Assembly: GCF_000429025.1 (NCBI RefSeq)
Contig: NZ_AUBB01000033.1
Span: 1 to 64,000, forward strand
Direction: 5' to 3'
DNA from: Actinospineispora spinosispora DSM 44797
GTDB lineage: Bacteria; Actinomycetota; Actinomycetes; Mycobacteriales; Pseudonocardiaceae
Length of the DNA: 64,000 nucleotides
The notes below the pieces were generated by a model that searched no databases, was not told the origin of the DNA, and saw only the letters and a list, made by a program, of their open reading frames with translations. Below, one piece after another: positions 31,184 through 39,441 of this stretch. Both the position numbers and the translations under genes were made by a program. How positions within the stretch are numbered: the stretch's first letter is position 1; each line of letters begins with the position of its first letter.

Positions 31184-31645
31184 GTGAAAGCGTTCCTCCT
31201 GTCGATCCACGTGCTGGCATCGATCATCTTCATCGGACCGGTCACGGTCGCCACCAGCCTGTTCCCCCGTTACGCGCGTGCGGCGGTGGACGGTTCGGAC
31301 CGAGCACGCGGCGTGCTCGACCTGCTGCACCGGATCAGCCGGAGCTACGCGGTGCTCGGGGTCAGCGTCCCGGTGTTCGGTATCGCCGTCGGGGCGGCGC
31401 TCGGGGTGTTGCTGCAGTCCTGGCTGGTGGTCTCGATGGCCCTCACGGCGGTGGCGGCCGGCCTGCTCGCGCTCGTGCTGCTGCCCGGCCAGGCCGCTGT
31501 CGTCGACCTCCTCGACGGTGGCGGCGACCCGTCGCCGGTGCTGGCTCGGATGAGCATGGTCGCCGGATTGTTTGCGCTGACCTGGGCGGTCGTGGTCGTC
31601 CTGATGATCATCCGCCCCGGTTCGACCACGGGGGTGGCGCACTGA
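31184..31645 (+). CDS. small four-helix membrane protein, DUF2269-like
   Basis: 153 residues with about four membrane helices. The start VKAFLLSIHVLASIIFIGPV with His in the first helix and FPRYARAAVDG after it recalls DUF2269 proteins (TM helix with a conserved His). Function is unknown. It is divergent from and probably controlled by MarR. Confidence 0.65.
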   Translation: MKAFLLSIHVLASIIFIGPVTVATSLFPRYARAAVDGSDRARGVLDLLHRISRSYAVLGVSVPVFGIAVGAALGVLLQSWLVVSMALTAVAAGLLALVLLPGQAAVVDLLDGGGDPSPVLARMSMVAGLFALTWAVVVVLMIIRPGSTTGVAH

Positions 31646-31891
31646 AGTGCCAGTGCAAGCCGTCGTACAGCCGGCTCCGCGAGTCTCCGATAGGAGATCC
31701 GGCGAAGGCCGGCGCCGTGAATGTCCGCAACCAGACTCGCCAGCTGTCAGGGCGGCTCCCAAGGTTCCAACAAGCGCGCTCAGCGACGGAGGAGCTGTTT
31801 TTTTCTGGGAGTACCCCAGCGAGCGTTAGCGAGCCGGGGTGGTCACAGAAAAACTCCGCGCGAAACAGGCCCAACGATAAGGAGATGTCGC
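31646..31891 (+). ncRNA. possible structured 5' leader of the DJ-1/PfpI gene
   Basis: The 245-nt gap holds consecutive hairpins: TCTCC-GATA-GGAGA (31684-31697), then CCGGC-GAAG-GCCGG, then a larger fold ending in a poly-T run (31795-31805) and a CCCCAGC...GCCGGGG hairpin near 31815-31840. The density of tetraloop stems before a gene suggests a cis-regulatory RNA, but I cannot match it to a riboswitch class. A fragment of a mobile RNA such as a group II intron is the alternative. Confidence 0.35.
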
Positions 31892-32548
31892 ATGACTCAG
31901 ATCGCGTTCGTGTTAGCCCCCGGCGTCACCGCGCTGGACGTCGTCGGACCCTACGAGCTGCTCCGGCTGTTGCCGGACGCCGAGGTCCGGTTCGTCAGCC
32001 ATGAACCGGGTCCGGTCCTCACCGACGGCGGGGTGCTGTCGCTGGTTGCGAGCCATTCCTTCGCCGAGACGCCGTCGCCGGACATCGTGCTCGTCCCGGC
32101 CGTGAGTGTGCAGGACGCCCGGGTGGGTGAGCTGGTCGACTGGCTGCGCGGCGTGCACGAGACGACCCGGTGGACGACCTCGGTGTGCGGCGGCGCGATC
32201 CTGCTCGCGATGGCCGGCATCCTCAACGGTCACCCCGCGACGACACACTGGGTGGCGCAGCCTCTGCTCTCGCAGTTCGGCGCCGAGTCCCGCCCGGAGG
32301 AACGCATCGTGCGTTCCGGCAGGATCGTCACCGCCGCGGGCGTCTCGGCCGGGATCGATCTGGCGTTGTGGCTGGTCGGCGAGCTGTACGGCGCGGAGCA
32401 GGCCGAGGTCGTGCAGTTGATGATCGAGTACGACCCCCAGCCGCCCTACGACTCCGGCCACGTCAGCAAGGCCTCAGCCCGTGTCCTGGAGCTGGCGACG
32501 GCCAGAATGGCGGAGCTCTACCCCGGGGAGTCCCAGCCACCCGAGTGA
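31892..32548 (+). CDS. DJ-1/PfpI family glutamine-amidotransferase-like protein
   Basis: 218 residues. APGVTALDVVGPYELL gives the conserved Glu, and SVCGGAILLAMAGILNGHPAT has the nucleophile Cys elbow of DJ-1/PfpI proteins like isonitrile hydratase (usually SVCTGA, here G-G). HWVAQPLL follows. It may act on an isonitrile or glyoxal, or as a chaperone. ATG 31892 has AAGGAG 7-8 nt before it. An upstream extension of the frame runs into the leader and was rejected. Confidence 0.85.
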   Translation: MTQIAFVLAPGVTALDVVGPYELLRLLPDAEVRFVSHEPGPVLTDGGVLSLVASHSFAETPSPDIVLVPAVSVQDARVGELVDWLRGVHETTRWTTSVCGGAILLAMAGILNGHPATTHWVAQPLLSQFGAESRPEERIVRSGRIVTAAGVSAGIDLALWLVGELYGAEQAEVVQLMIEYDPQPPYDSGHVSKASARVLELATARMAELYPGESQPPE

Positions 32549-32589
32549 TTTCGGGAACAGCGGGCAGCCCGCCGGGAGTTGTCCCGGAC

Positions 32590-33015
32590 ATGACGACATT
32601 CGACCCGTACGCACTGCTCGAGGAGAGCAGGCTCGGCATCCTGGCGACGATCAAGTCGGACGGCCGGCCGCAGCTCTCCCCTGTCATGCCCTACTACGAC
32701 CGGTCGGCGGGGGTCATCCACGTCTCGATGACCGAGGGCCGCGCCAAGACCGTGAACCTGCGCCGGGACCCGAGAGCAACGCTCGAGGTCACCGGCGCCG
32801 ACGGCCGGACCTGGGCCACCGCGGAGGGCGAAGCGACGATCACCGGCCCAGGGACGGATCCGCACGGCCCCGAGGTCGAGGCGCTGGTCACCTACTACCG
32901 CACCGCGGCGGGCGAACACCCCGACTGGGACGAGTACCGCGCGGCCATGGTCGCCGAGCGCAGAGTCCTGATGACGATGACGGTCGACCACATCTACGGA
33001 TCCGACATCCGCTGA
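32590..33015 (+). CDS. PPOX-class (F420- or flavin-binding) split-barrel protein
   Basis: 141 residues. ARSGILATI-type start (SRLGILATIKSDGRPQLSPVM), GRAKTVNLRRDPRATLEV and AEGEATITGPGTDPHGPEV match TIGR03618-type PPOX F420-dependent enzymes of actinobacteria. Such proteins reduce or bind small ligands using F420 or FMN. It stands 41 nt after the DJ-1 gene, likely co-transcribed, and is followed by a GC-rich repeat block. Confidence 0.8.
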   Translation: MTTFDPYALLEESRLGILATIKSDGRPQLSPVMPYYDRSAGVIHVSMTEGRAKTVNLRRDPRATLEVTGADGRTWATAEGEATITGPGTDPHGPEVEALVTYYRTAAGEHPDWDEYRAAMVAERRVLMTMTVDHIYGSDIR

Positions 33016-33549
33016 CCCCATCCCACTCCGCGCACCTCCCGCCCACCCCGCGCACGTCCCGGCCACACCGCGCACGTCCCGCCCACACCGCGCTAGGTAG
33101 ACACCGCGCGGTGTGGACGGAACGTGCGCGGGGTCGGCCGGTGTCAGCCTGGCCCACCGCACGTCAGTACCTGGCCCACGCGCCACGCACCCGGCCCACG
33201 CGCCACGCACCCGGCTCCGCACCGCGCACCTCCTGCCGACACCGCGCACCATCCGGTCAGACCGCGCGGTGTGCACCTAGCGCGGCGTGGACGGAACATG
33301 CGCGGTGTCAGCCTGGCTCGTCGCACGCCAGTACCTGGCCCACGCGCCACGCATCCGGCCCACGCGTCCTGGTCCGCGCCACGTGTCCGGCTCCGCGCCG
33401 CGCATCGCACGCCCAGACCGCGCACTTCACGCCCGACCTCGCACGTCGTACCGACCCCGCGCACCTTCCGGTCACAGCGCGCGGTGTGCACCTAGCGCGG
33501 GGTGGACGGGAGGTGCGCGGGGTGGAGGGGAGGTGCGCGGGGTGCGGTG
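33016..33549. repeat. 534-bp noncoding block of GC-rich degenerate repeats and hairpins
   Basis: Three tandem 20-bp units with consensus CCGCGCACSTCCCGSCCACM lie at 33028-33087. The unit recurs in degraded and inverted form. A hairpin motif with CACCTAGCGCGG (or its complement CTAGGTAG) recurs near 33093, 33270 and 33488, and a larger segment from about 33110 to 33270 is echoed at 33280 to 33500. No open frame looks coding. It separates the PPOX gene from the convergent M20D hydrolase. Confidence 0.75.
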
Positions 33550-34713
33550 TTATCGGGTCGGGGCGGGGTTGGTCAGGTGGTCGGCTGCTGCCAGGTAGGC
33601 GGCGAGCATCGTGGTCGCCACTCGGGCCAGGTCGGATTCGGTGGGCAGGAAGGTGTCGCTGTGCAGGGGGACGTCGGTGTCCGTGCCGACGAACAGCATC
33701 AGGGACGGCACCTGCTCGCCGTAGTAGGAGAAATCGTCGGCGCCCGCCGAGCGCAAGGTCTCGCAGACGGTCAGCCCTCGGCGCCGCAGCTGGCCGGCGG
33801 CCAGCTCGGCGAGGGCCGGGTCGTTCGTCAGCACCGGTTCGCCGTGGGTCACGCTGACCTTCGCCTCGCAGCCGTGCGCCCGCGCGACGCCCTCGGCCAC
33901 CTCGGTGACCCGCTGGTGCAGCAGCAGCCTGGTCTCGGGCGACAGGGCGCGGATCGTGCCGGACGCGTGCGCGGTGCCCGGCACGACGTTCGCCGCGGCG
34001 CCCGCCCGCAGGGACGAGACGCCGACGACGGCGGGGCTCATCGGGTCGAGGTTCCTACTCACGATGCTCTGCACCGCGACGACGATCTGAGCGAGCGCAT
34101 GCACCGGGTCGCGCGCGAGGTGCGGGTAGGCGGCATGGCCGGGCTCCCCGGTGACCAGCAGCTCGAACTCGTCGGAGGAGGCGTTGACCCCGCCGGGCAC
34201 ACACGCGACCACGTCCGGTGCGAGCACCGGCTGGACGTGCGCGCCGATCATTGCCGCGCACCCGTGCACGGCCAGCGCGCCGCTCTCCACGACGTCCCGC
34301 GCCCCCGACGGGTAGGACTCCTCGCGCGGCTGCAGCACCAGCAACAGCGGAGCCGGACCACCCACGGCGTGCACGGCGCGCGCGACCGCGACCGCCGCCG
34401 CGAGGTGGACGTCGTGCCCGCAGGCGTGCATCAACCCGGTGCGCCGCGACGCCCACTCGATGCCGGTCGTCTCGGTGACCTCGAGTGCGTCCAGCTCGGC
34501 GCGCAACCCGACGGCCGGCCCGGGCCCACCGATCCGCACGACCGCCCCGGTACCGGCGACCCCGGCCGAGCCGACCCCGGCGGGCAGAGCACTCAGCACC
34601 GTCTCTCGGGTCGCGCTCTCGTCGCCGGACACGTCCGGCGACGCGTGCAGCCGCCGACGCAACGCATGAGCCGCCGCGAGCTGCGCCGTCAGCTCGTCGA
34701 ACAGATCAGTCAT
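33550..34713 (-). CDS. M20D-family amidohydrolase (hippurate/IAA-amino acid hydrolase type)
   Basis: 387 residues. MHACGHDVHLAAA is the M20D dimetal signature with a catalytic Cys ligand. LRAELDALEV, LLLVLQPREESYPSGA and the dimerisation domain GHAAYPHLARDPVHALAQI are also typical. The product hydrolyses N-acyl-amino acids to the free amino acid and acid in the cytoplasm. The ATG at 34713 (or GTG 34716) overlaps the stop of the upstream amidohydrolase, so they are coupled. Confidence 0.85.
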   Translation of the reverse strand: MTDLFDELTAQLAAAHALRRRLHASPDVSGDESATRETVLSALPAGVGSAGVAGTGAVVRIGGPGPAVGLRAELDALEVTETTGIEWASRRTGLMHACGHDVHLAAAVAVARAVHAVGGPAPLLLVLQPREESYPSGARDVVESGALAVHGCAAMIGAHVQPVLAPDVVACVPGGVNASSDEFELLVTGEPGHAAYPHLARDPVHALAQIVVAVQSIVSRNLDPMSPAVVGVSSLRAGAAANVVPGTAHASGTIRALSPETRLLLHQRVTEVAEGVARAHGCEAKVSVTHGEPVLTNDPALAELAAGQLRRRGLTVCETLRSAGADDFSYYGEQVPSLMLFVGTDTDVPLHSDTFLPTESDLARVATTMLAAYLAAADHLTNPAPTR

Positions 34714-35836
34714 CACGCAGCCGATACACCCGCCGCGCGTTGTCCCCGCCGATCATCGCGGCCACCCGCACGGCGTCCGCCCGCGACCACTCCCCCTCCT
34801 CGACCCAGGCGTTCAGGGCTGCCGCCGTACCTCGACGCCACAGGACAGCACCCAGGTAGTGCAGCTCCGGCGGACCCCAGGCGTCGGAGGAGTACAGGAT
34901 CTTGGCGAACGGGGCCAGCTCCATGCTCTCCGCGATGACCGCCGAGGACCGTGCGCCGGTGTAGTTGATCGCCAACCCGACGTCGAGGTACACGTGCGCG
35001 AAGGCCTGCGCGAGGTAGCCGGCGTTGCGATGGAACGGGTAGCAGTGCAGGAGCAGCACATCGGTCCCGGAGCCTTCGATGGCCTTGAGCCAGCGGGTCA
35101 GCAGCAGTGGGTCGCACCGGTGCAACTCGACGTCCGGGTCGCCGTAGCCGGCGTGCAGCTGCAGTGGCAACCCGGTGCGGACGCCCTCCCACAGCAGCAT
35201 CCGCAGCAGTACCGGATCGTCGACGCGGGTGACGTCTCCGCTGCTCAGCCATGCGCCGGCGGCACGGTGAATCTCGGTGTCGGACGGCGGGTCGGGATCG
35301 AAGTCGAACCCGTACCGATAGGCGACGATGCTCTTCAGCCCGACAGCGCCGGCGGCTTGACTGGCCAGCTCGTCGCGGAACGCATCGACCAGCCCGCCGG
35401 CTGTGGCACCGGGCGCCACCGACTCCAGCACGGTCTCCAACCGGACGATCTCATCGACCCGGCCGTCCACGTGCTGCCGGATCCCGGCCGGGTCGAGGAT
35501 CTCCGAGCCCCGGAACCCGGTCTCGACCAGCCAGTGCCCGGTGCCGCTGGCGCCGAGGAACCTCCTGGTCAGCTCATCGGGACTGAACTCGGCACGCGCC
35601 GCCCAGTAGTCCTCGGCCGGCGCGTGCACCGGCAGTCCGAGCAGCGGCGCGCAGTGCCGCCGGATGGCGATGCCGAGCTGGGAGTCGAACTGGGTCATCC
35701 ACGGCGGCACCGGACGGTCCGACTCGGTGATGAACGACTCGAACCCGGCTCTGGTCACCGACCCGCGCAGCGGCCCGTGCACGTGGTGGTCGACCAGTGC
35801 GATGGCGTCGAGGTCGGCGCTGAGGTCAGTAGACAT
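34706..35836 (-). CDS. amidohydrolase family protein (FluG N-terminal-type)
   Basis: 376 residues. IALVDHHVHGPLRG gives the first metal histidines, LQLHAGYGDPDVELHRCDPL and LLHCYPFHRNAGYLA further ligands, and YSSDAWGPPELHYLGAVLWR the conserved Asp of amidohydrolase superfamily TIM barrels. This subset resembles the N-terminal half of fungal FluG. Its gene overlaps that of a GS-like ligase by 11 nt, matching the FluG fusion order in reverse. ATG 35836 is chosen over longer frames because of this overlap. Confidence 0.8.
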   Translation of the reverse strand: MSTDLSADLDAIALVDHHVHGPLRGSVTRAGFESFITESDRPVPPWMTQFDSQLGIAIRRHCAPLLGLPVHAPAEDYWAARAEFSPDELTRRFLGASGTGHWLVETGFRGSEILDPAGIRQHVDGRVDEIVRLETVLESVAPGATAGGLVDAFRDELASQAAGAVGLKSIVAYRYGFDFDPDPPSDTEIHRAAGAWLSSGDVTRVDDPVLLRMLLWEGVRTGLPLQLHAGYGDPDVELHRCDPLLLTRWLKAIEGSGTDVLLLHCYPFHRNAGYLAQAFAHVYLDVGLAINYTGARSSAVIAESMELAPFAKILYSSDAWGPPELHYLGAVLWRRGTAAALNAWVEEGEWSRADAVRVAAMIGGDNARRVYRLRDD

Positions 35837-37118
35837 CGGCAACCCTCCGGCAGATCTGTTCGGCGGTGAGGCCCTCGACCACCGCCAGCTGCGCGCGGGT
35901 GACGTCGAGATGGGTGCGCACCAGGTCAGGATGGAACCAGCCGAGCACGGTCTCGTCACGCTCCAGCTCGCCCAGCGCCTCGGCCAGGGTGGCGGGCAGC
36001 GGGAGCACCTCGGCCAGCTGCGCCTCGGTCGTGTCCTCCGGCCAGACCATCGGCTCGTCCGTCTCCCCGAGGATGCCGTCGAGCCCGGCGCGGACCAGTG
36101 AGCCGAGTACCAGCCACGGGTTGGCGGTGGCGTCGGCGGCGCGGTACTCCAGGTTCAGTTGCTGATCGGCCCGCCCGCCACCGACCGTGCTGGTCGGGCA
36201 GATGCGCAGCAGCGCCTCCCGGTTGCGCTCGGCGAGGAAAACCCCGCCGACGCTCCACCGGTGCGGGGTCAGGCGCAGGAACGACGTCGGACTCGGCGCG
36301 GTGATCGCGGTCAGCGCGCGGGCGTGCGCGAGGATGCCGGCCGCGAACCGGGCGCCGACCTCGGACAGCCTGCCCGGACGGGTCTCGTCGAGCAGCACCG
36401 GCCGGCCGGTGCTCACGTCCCGGAGGGACAGGTGCAGGTGGACGCCGTTCCCGCTGCCTTCGGGATCGAGCAGCGGCGCGAAACTGACCCGATGGCCCCG
36501 GCGCCGCGCCAGGTCACGCACGAGCTCCTTGAGCAGCACCGCGCGGTCGGCCGCGACCAGGCCGTCGCACGGTTCGAGCGTGATCTCGAACTGGTTCTCC
36601 CCGTACTCGGGCAGCCAGGTCTCCGGCGCCAGCCCCACCTCGCCGAGCAGCTCGACCAGCTCGGTTCCGAAGGGCTCGACCGCGCGGTGCCGCGCGAAGG
36701 AGAACGGCGCGGTCGGCTCCAGGCCGGCGACCGTGAACTCGTGCTCGAACGAGGCCACGACCTCCAGCCCGACCCGTTCGCGCAGCTCGGCGAGCGCGGA
36801 GCGGGCGACCGTGCGTGGATCGCAGTGCCACGGCGTGCCGTCGGGCAGGGTCTGGTCGGCGAGGTAGAGCCGGACCGCCGGATGGCCGTCGCTCTCCGGG
36901 ATGACCACGCCGGTCGCGCGGTCGGGCATCAACCGCAGGTCACCGGTCGAGCCGAAGACGTTGTCCTCCGCGATGCCGCCGAAGCAGGTCAGCGCCAGGT
37001 CCGCCGGTACCCAGCCGACGCCGCGACGCAGCACGGCGTCGTGCTCGGCGCCGGGAACCGAGCGGCCCCTGGTGAGCCCGGCGAGGTCGCAGGTCGCCAC
37101 GAACACGGTGCCGGTCAT
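35826..37118 (-). CDS. glutamine-synthetase-like amide ligase (FluG C-terminal / GlnA-like)
   Basis: 430 residues. ASFEHEFTVAG carries metal/Glu ligands, GSGNGVHLHLSL the ATP/metal His motif, and LNLEYRAADATANPWLVLGS the ExRxxD...NP motif of GS active sites. The N-terminal beta-grasp is divergent from GlnA. Such enzymes ligate glutamate to amines. Function is therefore a gamma-glutamyl ligase on an unknown amine. The ATG has GAGGTG before it, 7 nt after the RpiR stop. Confidence 0.85.
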   Translation of the reverse strand: MTGTVFVATCDLAGLTRGRSVPGAEHDAVLRRGVGWVPADLALTCFGGIAEDNVFGSTGDLRLMPDRATGVVIPESDGHPAVRLYLADQTLPDGTPWHCDPRTVARSALAELRERVGLEVVASFEHEFTVAGLEPTAPFSFARHRAVEPFGTELVELLGEVGLAPETWLPEYGENQFEITLEPCDGLVAADRAVLLKELVRDLARRRGHRVSFAPLLDPEGSGNGVHLHLSLRDVSTGRPVLLDETRPGRLSEVGARFAAGILAHARALTAITAPSPTSFLRLTPHRWSVGGVFLAERNREALLRICPTSTVGGGRADQQLNLEYRAADATANPWLVLGSLVRAGLDGILGETDEPMVWPEDTTEAQLAEVLPLPATLAEALGELERDETVLGWFHPDLVRTHLDVTRAQLAVVEGLTAEQICRRVADVY

Positions 37119-37125
37119 GATCACC

Positions 37126-38010
37126 TCACCCACTGCCCGGTGGCCTGGACAGCGACTCGATCGCCCGCAGCCTGGTCCGCGCGGCCTCGCCCAGCTCCTC
37201 GGTGACGGCCGCGACGACGGTCTCCACCACCGCCATGGCCGGGACCAGCGAGTCGAACGGGCTCGGCGCCTCCACCCTGGACGGCAGCACGATCTCGGCG
37301 ACCTGCGCGATCGGCGACATCCACGGGTCGGTGAACAGGACGACGTGCGCGCCACGCGCCGCCGCCTCGTGCGCGAAGAGCACCATCTCCTGGTCGTAGC
37401 GCCGGTAGTCGAACAGCACCAGCACGTCGCGCTGGCCCAGCTCCAGCAGCATCGTCATGCGCTCCAGCTCCGCCTCCGGCACACCGCGCACCGAGGAGCG
37501 GATCAGGACCAGATGGAAGGCCAGATAGTCGGCGAGCACCTGGCTGAACCGACCGCCGAGCAGGTGCAGATGCATCCGGGGATCACTCAGCAAGGCGACG
37601 GCCCGGTCGAACTCCGCATCGGGCAGCGCATCGAAAGAGCTGGTCAGGACCTCGGAGTAGTGCTTGGCGGCCGCTGAGGTCCCGCCCCGCTCCCCCGGCC
37701 CGCCGTCGGCTGCGGTGATCTGCCGCAGCGGTGAGCCCATCTCCTCGTGGACCTCCCGGATCAACGTGTCCTGGAACTCCCGGTAGTTGCCGAACCCCAG
37801 CTGGGTCAGGAAACGCAGCACCGTCGGCGCGCTGACGTGCGCGCGTTTCGCGAACTGCGCGACCGTCTCCAGACCCGCCGCCGGATAGGCCGCGAGCAGG
37901 GCACGCGCGACCTTCAGCTCACTGTGGCTCAGCTGCGCCAGACCACGGCGGGTGCGCTCGGCAACCGTCGCGGTGATCGGCGTACTCCCCGGACCGCTGT
38001 CCGTACTCAT
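37126..38010 (-). CDS. MurR/RpiR-family regulator
   Basis: 294 residues. The N-terminal HTH VAQFAKRAHVSAPTVLRFLT with LGFGNYREFQDTL and the SIS domain LHLLGGRFSQVLADYLAFHL, then VLVLFDYRRYDQEMV, is the RpiR fold. It is first in the minus-strand operon with the GS-like, amidohydrolase and M20D genes and divergent from the deacylase and permease, so it likely controls both. GGGGGGAGG lies 5 nt before the ATG. Confidence 0.85.
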   Translation of the reverse strand: MSTDSGPGSTPITATVAERTRRGLAQLSHSELKVARALLAAYPAAGLETVAQFAKRAHVSAPTVLRFLTQLGFGNYREFQDTLIREVHEEMGSPLRQITAADGGPGERGGTSAAAKHYSEVLTSSFDALPDAEFDRAVALLSDPRMHLHLLGGRFSQVLADYLAFHLVLIRSSVRGVPEAELERMTMLLELGQRDVLVLFDYRRYDQEMVLFAHEAAARGAHVVLFTDPWMSPIAQVAEIVLPSRVEAPSPFDSLVPAMAVVETVVAAVTEELGEAARTRLRAIESLSRPPGSG

Positions 38011-38056
38011 CCGTGCCTCCCCCCGAATCTTGTAACAAACCTACCAGAAACTCGTA

Positions 38057-38086
38057 TTGACCGTCACTCTGTAATATGTCTAACAT
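38057..38086 (+). promoter_or_regulatory. probable promoter of the deacylase-permease operon
   Basis: TTGACC (38057-38062), 18 bp, then TAACAT (38081-38086). This gives a 5' leader of about 28 nt before ATG 38122. The AT-rich stretch lies in the divergent space next to the RpiR gene and may include its site. Confidence 0.5.
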
Positions 38087-38121
38087 CGAATCCGTCCAGG
38101 CTCCCAGCGAATCGAGGCGTG

Positions 38122-39441
38122 ATGGAGACAGCCGCCGCAGTCCGGATGGTGACCGCGCTCCTCGAGCGGGATCGAGAGTTCCCGATTGCGCTGACCAGGG
38201 AGTTGATGCGGATTCCGACGGTCAACCCGAAGTTCGAGACCGGTGCGGGCATCAATCGGGAGGCCGATGCCCAGCGGGTCGTCGCGGGGTACCTCGCCGA
38301 TGCCGGGATGACCGTCGAGCAGTACGACGTCGTGCCCGACCGGCCCAATGTCTACGGTTTCCACGCCGGTTCCGACGAGCGCAGCCTCGTGCTCAACGGG
38401 CACATCGACGTGGTGCCGGTCGGCGACCGCGCCACCTGGTCGACCGATCCGTTCGGTGCCGAGCTGCGTGACGGCAGGCTGTACGGGCGCGGCGGTTACG
38501 ACATGAAGGCGGGCGTCGCGGCCGCGGTCGCGACGGCGAGAGCGATCCACGAGTGCGGCATCGAGCTGGACGGGCGCCTCGAGGTACACAGTGTGGTCGA
38601 CGAGGAGGCGGGCGGGTTCGGCACGAAGGACCTGGTCGGGCGGGGCCGCACGGCGTCGGCCGTCATCGTCGGCGAGCCCACCCAGGGCCAGGTGATGCCG
38701 TGCCAGCCCGGGCTGGAGTGGGTGCGGGTCACCATCCGGGGCCTCAGCGCGCACGCCGGCTGGCGCTACAACGACATCTATCCGCAGCGCGACACGAGCG
38801 ACCGAACGCGGCCCGGGGTGAACGCGGCGGAGCTGGCCGCGCGGTTCCTCACCGCCGTGGGCCAGCTGGAGCGCGACTGGGGCTGCCGGAAACCGGCGCA
38901 CCCCCTGCTGCCGCCGGGCATCACCACGATCAATCCGGGTGTGGTCCAGGTCGGCTCCGGCATCGGAGAGGACGGTCTTCCGGTGACGATGACGAACCCG
39001 GCGACCACACCGGACGTCGCGGTGCTCGACTTCGACCTGAAGTACCTGCCCAGCGAGACGTCGAAGGGGATCCGGGCCGAGTTCGAGGAGTTCGTCGCCC
39101 ACTGGGCCGCGCAGGACTCCTGGCTGCGCGCCCATCCCCCACAGGTGCGCTGGGAGCTGGGCGACCTGCACTTCCCCGCGTTCGACACCCCGGTCGACTT
39201 CCCGGTCATCGACAGCATCCGGCGTCAGCGCGCCGAGCTGGGCCACACCACCGAGGTCACCGGGTTCGTCGCGGTGTGCGACGGCGCGTTCTACCGCCCG
39301 ACGGGCGCGGTCCCGCTGATCTACGGCGCGCTGGGTGCCGACGCGCACGGTCCCGACGAGTGGGTCGACGTCGAGTCGATCGTCGACACCGCGAAGGTGT
39401 ACGCCGCCGCGGCGATCGAGTACTGCGGGGTCCGGCCATGA
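38122..39441 (+). CDS. M20 peptidase, ArgE/DapE-type deacylase
   Basis: 439 residues. NGHIDVVPVG, GRGGYDMKAGVAAAV and HSVVDEEAGGFGTKDLV are metal and general-base motifs, with a SAHAGWRYND lid region. It removes an acyl group from an amino compound. The ATG at 38122 follows GAGG. It overlaps the NCS1 permease by ATGA. The context suggests it processes an imported or derived nitrogen compound. Confidence 0.88.
   Translation: METAAAVRMVTALLERDREFPIALTRELMRIPTVNPKFETGAGINREADAQRVVAGYLADAGMTVEQYDVVPDRPNVYGFHAGSDERSLVLNGHIDVVPVGDRATWSTDPFGAELRDGRLYGRGGYDMKAGVAAAVATARAIHECGIELDGRLEVHSVVDEEAGGFGTKDLVGRGRTASAVIVGEPTQGQVMPCQPGLEWVRVTIRGLSAHAGWRYNDIYPQRDTSDRTRPGVNAAELAARFLTAVGQLERDWGCRKPAHPLLPPGITTINPGVVQVGSGIGEDGLPVTMTNPATTPDVAVLDFDLKYLPSETSKGIRAEFEEFVAHWAAQDSWLRAHPPQVRWELGDLHFPAFDTPVDFPVIDSIRRQRAELGHTTEVTGFVAVCDGAFYRPTGAVPLIYGALGADAHGPDEWVDVESIVDTAKVYAAAAIEYCGVRP

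Noticed and set aside
31721..31891. Longer N-terminus for the DJ-1/PfpI protein
   Set aside because: The extension covers the structured leader. ATG 31892 has a good Shine-Dalgarno and matches the family start.
33016..33549. CRISPR-like array
   Set aside because: Units are tandem without unique spacers of constant length, are degenerate, and no cas gene is near.
37119..37355. N-terminal extension of the GS-like protein
   Set aside because: It is the antisense-like overlap with the RpiR gene. ATG 37118 with GAGGTG is better.
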